Below are positions 9,575-18,419 of a DNA stretch of 58,294 nt, piece after piece. A program made the translations under genes and the position numbers. Positions within the stretch are counted from its first letter, which is position 1, and every line of letters starts with the position of its first letter. The stretch comes from Nitrospirales bacterium (GTDB lineage: Bacteria; Nitrospirota; Nitrospiria; Nitrospirales; UBA8639). The stretch is taken from NCBI GenBank assembly GCA_012270585.1, contig JAAXIB010000045.1, positions 1 to 58,294 on the forward strand, in the 5' to 3' direction. The notes under the pieces are model-generated. The model searched no databases. It was not told the DNA's origin and saw only the letters and a list, made by a program, of their open reading frames with translations.

Positions 9575-11149
9575 CTAAGACGTCATCCGTTCGTAGATGG
9601 CTTGAACCCGGGCCCTGACGGATTCGTAGCGGGCGAGAAACCTTTTGGCCGCAGAAGAAGGATGCGGGTCTCCGTAACCCATGCGGATAGCACATTTGGT
9701 CAATTCGGAAGGCCGGGCCGGTAGGGTATGGGTTTGCAATTCATGAACCATTTGCAGTTTATGCTCGATATCACGCAGAAACACGTAGGCTTCCTCAAGG
9801 AATTTCCCATCAGCGGCTTGCAAGAGGTTGAGGTGACGGAGGCGTTGAAGGCTCGTGGTAGTATTTGACTCAAGCAATTGTGGATGTGTCGATGCGTGCA
9901 GTAACTGAAGCGTCTGGACAATGAATTCAACGTCGCGAATTCCACCCGGACTGAGTTTGACGTTGCGCTCACCCTCCTTTTTTCTTTGCACGTTTCGATG
10001 AATTTGTGCCCTGAGTTTACAAACCGTATCGATAACGTTTCGGGATCTTCCTCCTTCCGACCCCACGACAAACGCCCGGATTTTCCTGAGAAAAGCCTGC
10101 CCCAAGGATCGTTGTCCTGCTATGGGGCGAGCTTTTAACAAAGCCAGCCGTTCCCAAGTCCTGCCGCGCGTTTGGTAGTATTTCACGGCTTCATGATTCG
10201 ACCATGCCAATGGTCCGACGGCTCCCTCGGGCCGCAATCGCAAATCCACTCGAAATAAACGCCCCTCCGAAGTGGAAGCCGATAGGACTCGGGTGAGTTC
10301 TCTTGCGATGAGCTGAAAAAACGCTTCATTGCCGATCGGTTCTTTTGCGGGTTTCGTCTGCCCTTTGCTTAAGGTATATAAATAAATGAGATCGACGTCG
10401 GAGCTGTAATTCAGTTCGCGTCCGCCCAATTTTCCCATTCCCAACACCACAAATCCCGTTTCGCTTGTTGTCCCTTGATGATGGGAAACGTCGTATTTTT
10501 TTTGGAGTTCTTCGTGCACAAGTTGATACGCGGCGTGGATCACGATTTCCGCAAGTTGCGTCAGGGATCGAACCGTCTCCCTTACGGACGAAACATGAAA
10601 GAGGTCCCGCGCGCCGACGCGCAGCATTTCGCGGCGATGAAAGCGTCGAAGAGCGTCGAGTTTGCGTTCGTAGGTTTGCACAAGATCAAGGGTCTCGTAT
10701 AAGGCAGTTTGAAGGCGTTTTGGAGTGGGGGCACCTTTCAGGATACGTTCTTCCTCAATCCAATAAATCAGCATGGGATCACGAATGAGCGTTTCCGCCA
10801 TCGCGGGACTGTTCCCAAACAGGACGCAGATCAATTGCAGGACGTGTGGCACTTGCGTCAAAAAGTCGAACACCTGGGCTCTGGCGTTGCCGGCGTCAAG
10901 GTATCGTTCCCATTCGCGTAACGCCTGATCCGGATCAGCCGTGACCGAAACGGCGTGCAACAGATCAGGAAGAATGCCCGCAAGTCGTTTTCGGCTTCGA
11001 GGATCACCGGCCATGAGTTGAAGGTTGGCGTCGGCTTGCTTCCAATCACGGAACCCGTACGGAGCCAACAGCCGTACGACTTCCGAAGGTGCTAAATTCG
11101 GAGAAAGCAGCAAAGGGCGAGGGTCGAAGCCTGAAGGCGGATTGGTCAT
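9575..11149 (-). CDS. GlnE-type nucleotidyltransferase, adenylyl-removase-like half
   Basis: About 524 residues, half the size of a full GlnE (about 950). The first 190 residues are helical. The nucleotidyltransferase core has GMGKLGGRELNYSSDVDLIY with metal ligands D251 and D253, and RVDLRLRPEG. A helical domain with GGIRDVEFIVQTLQLLH (402-418) and ELQTHTLP follows. These motifs match the N-terminal deadenylylating (AR) half of E. coli GlnE better than the AT half, which has GGI(T/V)DIEF. It would remove AMP from glutamine synthetase by phosphorolysis. The ATG at 11149 is preferred to a GTG at 11167. It diverges from the AT-like gene; the 135-base gap holds repeat units. The AR role is inferred. 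Confidence 0.8.
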   Translation of the reverse strand: MTNPPSGFDPRPLLLSPNLAPSEVVRLLAPYGFRDWKQADANLQLMAGDPRSRKRLAGILPDLLHAVSVTADPDQALREWERYLDAGNARAQVFDFLTQVPHVLQLICVLFGNSPAMAETLIRDPMLIYWIEEERILKGAPTPKRLQTALYETLDLVQTYERKLDALRRFHRREMLRVGARDLFHVSSVRETVRSLTQLAEIVIHAAYQLVHEELQKKYDVSHHQGTTSETGFVVLGMGKLGGRELNYSSDVDLIYLYTLSKGQTKPAKEPIGNEAFFQLIARELTRVLSASTSEGRLFRVDLRLRPEGAVGPLAWSNHEAVKYYQTRGRTWERLALLKARPIAGQRSLGQAFLRKIRAFVVGSEGGRSRNVIDTVCKLRAQIHRNVQRKKEGERNVKLSPGGIRDVEFIVQTLQLLHASTHPQLLESNTTTSLQRLRHLNLLQAADGKFLEEAYVFLRDIEHKLQMVHELQTHTLPARPSELTKCAIRMGYGDPHPSSAAKRFLARYESVRARVQAIYERMTS

Positions 11150-11157
11150 GATAGTTC

Positions 11158-11279
11158 GGGCGGGCACACAGGTCCGCCCCTACACCTGACAATGGTAACA
11201 TGTTACGGTATACCGACGGACCATGATGCGGGCCGACACCCTGATCTTCCGGCGGGCGGGCACAGGGGCCCACCCCCAC
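11158..11279. repeat. Two GGGCGG...CCGCCC(CTAC) units in the divergent glnE spacer
   Basis: 11158-11183 reads GGGCGG, ten bases, CCGCCCCTAC; 11254-11279 is a diverged second unit (GGGCGGGCACAGGGGCCCACCCC). A similar unit with other arms (GGGACGG...CCGTCCCCTAC) is at 47358-47383. The two occupy most of the gap between the divergent GlnE-type genes, so they overlap whatever promoter sequence drives them. I could not pick a convincing -35/-10 pair here. Confidence 0.6.
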
Positions 11280-11284
11280 AGACC

Positions 11285-13576
11285 ATGAACGAGACGTTCG
11301 ACTCAACGGAATTGGAAAAACTTTCTCACCAAATCGACCCCACGATTATCAAAGATTTTCTGGATCGCATGGATCCGGATTATTTCTCGCAATTTCCACC
11401 ACGGACCGTGGCTGAACACGTGGCCTTGGCCAACACCCTGACCTTGGAATCTCCCTGTGCGCTCCACGTGCAACCGGCACATGATGCAGGCCGGTACCTG
11501 TTCACGGTCGTCGCCTACGATTATTTTGCGGAATTTGCCACAATTTGCGGGTTGTTGTCTGCCTATGGCTTCGATATAGGCGAAGCGCATGTTTTTACGT
11601 ACCAGGACAGTCCCGCTCCTTCCCCTCCCCTCCCTTCCTTACGTCGCATGCAGGCACCCAAATGGCCGATCAGACGACACCACGAGCGGCCGGGACTATC
11701 AAGAAAAAAAGTTGTGGACGTCTTTCAGGTTCACCTGCTCCCGGGTATCGTCTTCAACGCAGAAATTGAACAGGAACTGAGTCGGGAATTGACGAAAATG
11801 ATTCGATTACTCGAAGCACGGAAAATCCAGGAGGTCCGGAATGGTGTGAACCGAAAATTGGTCGAAACGCTTGGCCAGAGGAACCCTGCAGCTTCCGCTC
11901 TTGTCTCTCCGGCAGAAATTTTCTTTAACAATACGTGTTCTGCACGAGAAACGGTCCTGGACATCAGGGGTACGGATTCCCCGGCTTTTTTGTATGCCTT
12001 TACAAATGCCTTGACCATGAGAGGGCTCTATTTATCAAAAGCGACGATCGAAGGAGACAGGCTAAGAGTCCGCAACCGATTTTTCGTCAGGGATCGACAT
12101 GGGAAGAAAATTGTTTCGACACAAGAACAACAGGAACTGACCGTCGCTGCGGCCCTCATCAAGGAATTTACCCATTACCTCAACTGGGCTCCCGACCCAG
12201 GCAGGGCGTTGAACCATTTCGGTAATTTCCTCGACCAGTTGCTGGAACATCGTCTCAGCAAAAAACGGATCAAGTGGCTCACCAGAAAAGATTCGTTGGC
12301 CAACCTCGCCCGGTTATTCGGCACGAGCGATTTTTTGTGGGAAGATTTCCTGCGTCGACAGCACGTCAACCTCCTGCCCATTGTTGAAACGTTTCATCAA
12401 CCTCAGGTTCGTTCATCAAAAACCGCTCTGGCCAAGGCGTTGGAGGACAGACTCGGAAAGAGTCGAAAACCTGAAATCCGAAAAGTGATCCTGAATCAGT
12501 TTAAGGATCAGGAATTGTTTCGCATCGACATGCATCATATTCTCAACAAGACGCCTCTCCCCTCATTCTCCAAATCTCTCACCACCTTGGCCGAGGTGAT
12601 CATAGCACAAGCTCTCGTCGAGGCCCAGTCAGTGATCAATCGGAAACACTCGCCGGCGTTTAGGTTGAAAAGAAGCCCTCTGCCGTTCAGTATTTGCGGA
12701 TTGGGCAAGTTGGGCGGTCGTGAGTTGGGCTACGCCTCCGACATCGAGCTTGTTTTTGTCTATGGGACGTCTCCGGGTGAGTCCGGTCTTCCCAATCCCG
12801 TCATCGGTGAATACTACGAGCGGCTCGTCCAGGAATTGCTTCATTGGATCGAAGCGAAACAGGAAGGAATTTTTCAACTTGATATCCGATTGCGACCTCA
12901 TGGAGAAAAAGGCCTGCTGGCCAACTCATTTGAAGACGTCAAACGTTACTATCGGCCTGGAGGAGCCGCTGCGCCTTTTGAACGACAAGCCTGGATTAAA
13001 CTGCGACACATTGCAGGGAATGCCGCGCTTGGTCGGCAAATCGAACGCTACCGTGACAACTTCGTGTATAGCTCAAACCCCTGGCCGTTGGACTCGGCGT
13101 TGCACCTGCGCCGTAGGCAGGTACGGGAGTTGGTCCCCCGGGGCGTCATTCACGTGAAATACAGCCCCGGCGGGCTTATCGACGTTGAATATGCCGTTCA
13201 GTACCTCCAATTACAACATGGACACCGGGAGCCTTCACTTCACACAACCAATACCCTGCAAGCGCTCAAGGCCCTTCAAGCGACCAAGCTTCTCTCACGT
13301 CACGATGCAATGACCTTGAGAGAAGATTATCTGTTTCTGAGAAAGGTCATTGATGGATTGCGCATCGTCCGGGGAAACGCCAAGGACCTGGTGTTACCAA
13401 AATCCGGTTCGGACGACATGACGTATCTTGCAAGAAGATTGGAGTATATCACTGACGTCTGGCAAGAAGGGGCACGGGCGTTTGAACGCGAGTTGCAAAA
13501 ACGAATGAACCGGTCACACGCGATTTTCGTCAAGCTGTTTTGCAAAAAACAATCTCGCACAAAACAACGACAATAG
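11285..13576 (+). CDS. ACT-ACT-GlnE chimera: adenylyltransferase-like half with GlnD-type ACT domains
   Basis: About 763 residues. The N-terminal part resembles the C-terminus of GlnD: a lead-in (FLDRMDPDYFSQFPPRTVAEH), a first ACT-like repeat (about 58-155, ending KKVVDVFQVHLL) interrupted by a Pro/Arg-rich insert, and a second (about 224-277: TVLDIRGTDSPAFLYAFTNA, then RFFVRDRHGKKI). A helical region leads to a nucleotidyltransferase core, GLGKLGGRELGYASDIEL (D486 and E488 in place of D-x-D), LDIRLRPHG, FERQA, and GGLIDVEYAVQYLQL (629-643), which resembles the adenylylating (AT) half of GlnE. GlnD ACT domains bind glutamine, so this protein may sense glutamine directly. The ATG at 11285 is chosen because longer starts translate repeat DNA; no strong ribosome site is visible. 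The function is inferred. Confidence 0.75.
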   Translation: MNETFDSTELEKLSHQIDPTIIKDFLDRMDPDYFSQFPPRTVAEHVALANTLTLESPCALHVQPAHDAGRYLFTVVAYDYFAEFATICGLLSAYGFDIGEAHVFTYQDSPAPSPPLPSLRRMQAPKWPIRRHHERPGLSRKKVVDVFQVHLLPGIVFNAEIEQELSRELTKMIRLLEARKIQEVRNGVNRKLVETLGQRNPAASALVSPAEIFFNNTCSARETVLDIRGTDSPAFLYAFTNALTMRGLYLSKATIEGDRLRVRNRFFVRDRHGKKIVSTQEQQELTVAAALIKEFTHYLNWAPDPGRALNHFGNFLDQLLEHRLSKKRIKWLTRKDSLANLARLFGTSDFLWEDFLRRQHVNLLPIVETFHQPQVRSSKTALAKALEDRLGKSRKPEIRKVILNQFKDQELFRIDMHHILNKTPLPSFSKSLTTLAEVIIAQALVEAQSVINRKHSPAFRLKRSPLPFSICGLGKLGGRELGYASDIELVFVYGTSPGESGLPNPVIGEYYERLVQELLHWIEAKQEGIFQLDIRLRPHGEKGLLANSFEDVKRYYRPGGAAAPFERQAWIKLRHIAGNAALGRQIERYRDNFVYSSNPWPLDSALHLRRRQVRELVPRGVIHVKYSPGGLIDVEYAVQYLQLQHGHREPSLHTTNTLQALKALQATKLLSRHDAMTLREDYLFLRKVIDGLRIVRGNAKDLVLPKSGSDDMTYLARRLEYITDVWQEGARAFERELQKRMNRSHAIFVKLFCKKQSRTKQRQ

Positions 13577-13642
13577 CGAACAAGAAAACAAGAATTAGAG
13601 AGAGCGAACCGGCAAAGTCTGTTCAACCAAGGGGCCGGAGAG

Positions 13643-13684
13643 AAAAAAGGCGTATTTCCGATTGAAGAGAAATACGCCTTTTTG
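13643..13684. terminator. Bidirectional intrinsic terminator
   Basis: A 15-bp perfect stem (AAAAAGGCGTATTTC and its complement GAAATACGCCTTTTT) around a 10-base loop. A T-tract follows on the plus strand and an A-tract precedes it, which is a T-tract on the minus strand. It lies between the converging ends of the ACT-GlnE gene and glnA and can serve both. Confidence 0.9.
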
Positions 13685-13719
13685 TCGGAATGGGCTGTTA
13701 TGTCCCAAGCACAACCGCG

Positions 13720-15129
13720 TCAAATATCGTAGTACAAAAAGAATTCATGTGGATGCGGACGGATGCGAACCTCATCGGCTTCGTTTTCCCGTTTGTAGCT
13801 GATCCAGGCTTCTACCAGGTCTTCGCTGAAGACGCCGCCTTTTAACAGGAATTGATAGTCGTTTTCCAGGTTATTGAGGGCTTCATCCAAACTTCCGGGA
13901 ACGGTTGGAATATTCATCGCCTCTTCCGGTGCCAAATCGTAGAGGTTTTTATCCATGGCCTCACCGGGATCAATTTTATTTTGAATGCCGTCAAGGCCGG
14001 CCATCAGCATCGCGCTGAACGCCAAATAAAAATTGGCCGAGGGGTCGGGAAATCTCACTTCGATCCGTTTGGCCTTCGGATTGGGAGAATACATCGGAAT
14101 CCGGATGCCGGCTGACCGGTTACGGCTGGAATACGCCAACAACACGGGAGCCTCGAATCCCGGCGTCAATCGTTTATAGGAATTGGTCGTCGGATTCGTA
14201 AATGCCGCCAGGGCGGAAGCATGTTTCAAAACACCGCCGATGTAATGCAAACACGTTTTGGAAACGCCCGCATATTCTTTGCCGGCAAACGTGGGTTTCC
14301 CATCCTTCCAGATACTTTGATGGGTATGCATGCCCGTTCCATTGTCCTGGAATAACGGTTTCGGCATAAACGTCGCGGTTTTGTTGTGCCGCCGGGCCAC
14401 GTTCTTGACAATGTACTTATACATCATCATTTTGTCGGCCATACTCACCAGGGTATCGAAGCGAAGATCAATTTCAGCTTGTCCCGCCGTCGCCACTTCG
14501 TGATGATGTTTTTCAACGCGAATCCCGGCTTTTTCCATTTCCCTGACCATTTCGGAGCGGATATTCTGTTGCGTATCTGTCGGAGCGACGGGGAAATAGC
14601 CTTCCTTATGCCGAGGCCGTGAGCCCAAATTGTGACCGTCTTCGCCTGAATTCCATATGCCTTCCTCGGAATCGATAAAATAATAGCCCGAGTTGCTGGT
14701 TTGGTCGTAACTGGCGTGGTCGAACACAAAGAATTCGGCTTCAGGCCCCCAATAGGAGACGTCGCCGATTCTGGTACTCTTCAGGTATTGCTCCGCTCGT
14801 TGAGCCACACCTCGCGGGTCGCGCTCATAGACTGCGCGCGTGATCGGATCCTGCACGTTACACACCATGCTGAGAGTGGGCAGCTCGGTAAACGGATCCA
14901 ACCGCGCGGTGTTCGGGTCGGGAAAAACCAGCATGTCGCTGCTCTGAATCGCTTTCCACCCACGGATGGACGATCCGTCAAACCCCGCTCCATCCTTAAA
15001 CAAATCGAGAGTCAGTTCCGAGGTCGGAGTGGAAAAATGCTGCCACGTCCCTACCAGGTCCACAAATTTGAGATCGACCATTTCCACTTTGTTCTTTTTT
15101 GCAAAATCCAACACCTCACGCGGAGTCAT
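13720..15129 (-). CDS. glnA: Type I glutamine synthetase
   Basis: 469 residues, the standard GSI-beta length. Motifs include [12 protein letters not shown] (52-58), EAEFFVFD, the ATP-binding [16 protein letters not shown] and NRSAGIRIP. Most important, the adenylylation site [10 protein letters not shown] places the target tyrosine at residue 397, exactly as in E. coli. It condenses glutamate and ammonium to glutamine in the cytoplasm, and the intact site fits the two GlnE-type genes next to it. The ATG at 15129 is preceded by GGAGGTACGG. It is the last gene of porin-amt-glnB-amt-glnA, 47 bases after the second amt, and ends at a bidirectional terminator. Confidence 0.98.
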   Translation of the reverse strand: MTPREVLDFAKKNKVEMVDLKFVDLVGTWQHFSTPTSELTLDLFKDGAGFDGSSIRGWKAIQSSDMLVFPDPNTARLDPFTELPTLSMVCNVQDPITRAVYERDPRGVAQRAEQYLKSTRIGDVSYWGPEAEFFVFDHASYDQTSNSGYYFIDSEEGIWNSGEDGHNLGSRPRHKEGYFPVAPTDTQQNIRSEMVREMEKAGIRVEKHHHEVATAGQAEIDLRFDTLVSMADKMMMYKYIVKNVARRHNKTATFMPKPLFQDNGTGMHTHQSIWKDGKPTFAGKEYAGVSKTCLHYIGGVLKHASALAAFTNPTTNSYKRLTPGFEAPVLLAYSSRNRSAGIRIPMYSPNPKAKRIEVRFPDPSANFYLAFSAMLMAGLDGIQNKIDPGEAMDKNLYDLAPEEAMNIPTVPGSLDEALNNLENDYQFLLKGGVFSEDLVEAWISYKRENEADEVRIRPHPHEFFLYYDI

Positions 15130-15176
15130 TCCGTACCTCCTTCTTCACAAAATAGGTTTACAACATGAACGCTTTC

Positions 15177-16475
15177 TCAGGTATAGGCGCGCTCACTATG
15201 CTGGCTCAAATCGAGCCCGGTTTCTTCGTCTTCCGAAGACACGCGCAGGCCCACCAGCAGATCGACGACTTTCAAAATAACAAAGGTTCCGACCACGACA
15301 AACACGACCGTGGAAACGGCCAGCACAAACTGGATCACGAATTGCCCCGGGTTCCCGTACAATAAACCCTGGGCCCCTATGGAAGCGAATAACCCGGTTG
15401 CGAGGATCCCCGTAAACCCGCCTACTCCGTGAATGGCGACCACGTCGAGCGAATCATCGTACCCGAGCCTGATTTTCAAGATGACTGCGGCATAACAGAG
15501 GGCGCCGGCCACGAGACCAATCACTAACGCCGGCAAGGGCGTGACGAACCCCGCGCCGGGGGTAATGGTAGCCAGGCCCGCGATGATCCCGCTCGCCACC
15601 CCCAGCATGGTGGGTTTGCCGGTCCGCAGCCATTCCGCTCCCATCCAACTGATGCCGCCGGCGCAAGCCGCGATATGCGTGGCGACAAACGCCGCCGCCG
15701 CGCCTCCGTTTGCACCCAGGGCGCTCCCCGCGTTGAATCCAAACCATCCGAACCACAACAGCCCCGTCCCCAAGACCGTCATGGGAAGGTTGTGCGGCAC
15801 CATGGACTCGACCCCGTAGCCTTTCCGTTGGCCCAAGACCAGCGCGCAGACAAGGGCGGCAAATCCCGAACTGATGTGGACGACGGCTCCTCCGGCAAAG
15901 TCCAAGGCCCCCATTTCCGCCAGCCATCCGCCGCCCCAGACCCAATGGGCAAGCGGCGAATAAATCAGGACCGACCAGAGTACGGCAAACAGCAGCAACG
16001 CCGTAAATTTCATCCGTTCGGCAAAACTCCCGGTGATCAGCGCCACGGTGATGGCGGCGAACATGAGCTGGAACACCATAAATGCCAAATGCGGGATGCC
16101 CGTGCCGGGATACGCATCCTGTCCCACGCCCAGCGAACCCAAAAATTCCAGGCTGCCGATGATTCCGCCCACATCAGGGCCGAATGCCAATGAATATCCG
16201 AGCAGCACCCAGACAATACTGATCATACAAAGGATAATGGCGGTATGCATCAACGTCCCGAGTACGTTTTTGCTCCGGACCAGCCCGCCATAAAAAAGCG
16301 CCAACCCAGGCAGGGTCATACAGAGTACGAAGGCCGACGAAACAAGAACCCACGCCGTATCACCCGTGTCAATGGCTCCTGGGGTCCCGTCCTGGGCCCA
16401 TCCGGTTACCGGCCCGCACCATAAACTCAAAATCACAACCACTAGCCACATAAATGAGAAGGTCGAGTGCTTCAC
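15177..16475 (-). CDS. amt: Ammonium transporter (Amt), second copy
   Basis: 432 residues with a cleavable signal peptide (to about VTGWAQ) followed by 11 membrane helices, the AmtB topology. Family landmarks are PGLALFYGGLVRSKN, WGGGWLAEMGALDFAGGAVVHISSG, the paired pore histidines (PHNLP and AIHGVGG), and a C-terminal tail ending VSSEDEETGLDLSQHSERAYT, the part that contacts PII. It admits ammonium as ammonia plus a proton or equivalent. Translation starts at a GTG at 16475 with AGGTGG just upstream. It shares its tail and most of its sequence with the amt at 17082-18386, so the pair looks like an old duplication flanking glnB. Confidence 0.96.
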   Translation of the reverse strand: MKHSTFSFMWLVVVILSLWCGPVTGWAQDGTPGAIDTGDTAWVLVSSAFVLCMTLPGLALFYGGLVRSKNVLGTLMHTAIILCMISIVWVLLGYSLAFGPDVGGIIGSLEFLGSLGVGQDAYPGTGIPHLAFMVFQLMFAAITVALITGSFAERMKFTALLLFAVLWSVLIYSPLAHWVWGGGWLAEMGALDFAGGAVVHISSGFAALVCALVLGQRKGYGVESMVPHNLPMTVLGTGLLWFGWFGFNAGSALGANGGAAAAFVATHIAACAGGISWMGAEWLRTGKPTMLGVASGIIAGLATITPGAGFVTPLPALVIGLVAGALCYAAVILKIRLGYDDSLDVVAIHGVGGFTGILATGLFASIGAQGLLYGNPGQFVIQFVLAVSTVVFVVVGTFVILKVVDLLVGLRVSSEDEETGLDLSQHSERAYT

Positions 16476-16641
16476 GGTTCCACCTCGGGTTAAGGGTTAT
16501 ATGAACCGGCGCAGCCGGATACACCAGAAACCATCCATTCCCGGAAAGCTGAAGAATCACGCCTGAAGTCCACCGGAACCCATTCCAATACCTGCCCGTT
16601 ATCACTGACACGGGGCATACGAATGGCTTCAAAGGAGCAGG

Positions 16642-17040
<399 letters not shown>

Positions 17041-17081
17041 TCATGCCTGACGTACTCCAATCTCCTGAATTGATTTGAAAC

Positions 17082-18386
17082 CTAAGTATATGCGCGTTCG
17101 TTATGTTCGCTCAGGTCGAGTCCAATGATCTCTTCTTTCTTCTCGACCCGAAGGCCCATGACCATATCCAACACTTTCAAAATAATAAAGGTCCCAACAA
17201 ACGAAAACACCCACGTGGCTCCAACGCCCACGGCCTGGATGAACACTTGTCCCGGATTTCCGAAAAATAAGCCGGTTCCGCCGCCCACACTGGCAAAGAG
17301 TCCCGTGGCTATGGCCCCCCAAGTCCCTCCGATGCCATGAATGCCCAGTACGTCAAGGGCATCATCATAGCCGAATTTGGACTTCCATACCACAGCTAAA
17401 TAACACAGCACCCCGGCGCCAACACCAATCACGATCGAGGAAATCGGGCCGACAAAACCCGCCGCCGGAGTAATCGCCACCAACCCCGCAATGGCGCCGC
17501 TGGCTCCGCCCAAGGCCGTTGGTTTGCCGCTGTACATCCATTCCATCACGAGCCATCCCAAGACACCGGCAGACGTGGACACCTGGGTGGCCACGAAAGC
17601 CCCCGCGGCAATCCCATCGGCCGCCAGGGCGCTCCCCGCGTTGAACCCGAACCATCCCACCCATAACAAGGCCGCTCCAACCACGGTAAAAGGGAGGTTA
17701 TGAGGAACCATCTTTTCGGCTCTATAGCCGTGCCGTTTTCCCAGGACCAGCGCCGCGGCCAAGGCAGCCACACCCGAACTAATATGCACGACGGTGCCGC
17801 CTGCAAAATCCAAGGCTCCCAATTCGCCCAGCCATCCGCCGCCCCAGACCCAATGCGCCAGGGGTGCATAGATCAGCGTGACCCACAGGACCGCAAACAG
17901 CACGTACGCCATGAACTTCATGCGTTCCGCAATCGCCCCGCTGATCAGCGCCACCGTAATCCCCGCGAACATGAGTTGAAACACCATGAAGGCCAGATGC
18001 GGGATGGCCGTACCCGGAAAGGCTTCCGGCCCCACGCCGTTCGACCACATGAATTCGAAATTGCCCACGATGCCACCCACGTCCGTGCCGAAGGCGAGGG
18101 TATACCCCCACAACACCCAGACCACGCTGACGACGCAGATGGAGATGAAACTGTACATCATGGTGCTCAACACGTTCTTGTCGCGCACCATCCCTCCGTA
18201 AAAGAGAGCGAGGCCCGGAATGATCATGGCGAGCACCAACGCGGAAGATGTCAGAAGCCATCCCGTGTCCCCCGCACTGATCGCCGGGCCTGCTTCGTCC
18301 GCGAAGGCCGACCCGGCAAAGAATGAAAGTAATAATACTGAGCCTAATATACGTAAATATTTTAATAAAATTTTTCTGTTTTCCAT
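17082..18386 (-). CDS. amt: Ammonium transporter (Amt), first copy
   Basis: 434 residues with a signal peptide (MENRKILLKYLRILGS..., cleavage near SAFA) and 11 transmembrane helices. It has PGLALFYGGMVRDKN, WGGGWLGELGALDFAGGTVVHISSG, PHNLPFTVVG and GIHGIGGTWG with the twin pore histidines, and a PII-interacting tail ending EEIIGLDLSEHNERAYT. The ATG at 18386 is preceded by a strong GGAGGGAG. It lies 33 bases downstream of the porin gene and 101 bases upstream of glnB. Together with the second amt it gives this operon two PII-regulated ammonium channels. Whether they differ in affinity cannot be told from sequence. Confidence 0.96.
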   Translation of the reverse strand: MENRKILLKYLRILGSVLLLSFFAGSAFADEAGPAISAGDTGWLLTSSALVLAMIIPGLALFYGGMVRDKNVLSTMMYSFISICVVSVVWVLWGYTLAFGTDVGGIVGNFEFMWSNGVGPEAFPGTAIPHLAFMVFQLMFAGITVALISGAIAERMKFMAYVLFAVLWVTLIYAPLAHWVWGGGWLGELGALDFAGGTVVHISSGVAALAAALVLGKRHGYRAEKMVPHNLPFTVVGAALLWVGWFGFNAGSALAADGIAAGAFVATQVSTSAGVLGWLVMEWMYSGKPTALGGASGAIAGLVAITPAAGFVGPISSIVIGVGAGVLCYLAVVWKSKFGYDDALDVLGIHGIGGTWGAIATGLFASVGGGTGLFFGNPGQVFIQAVGVGATWVFSFVGTFIILKVLDMVMGLRVEKKEEIIGLDLSEHNERAYT

Positions 18387-18419
18387 TTTCTCCCTCCTCA
18401 CAAGCGTTTGAGAACTTCC

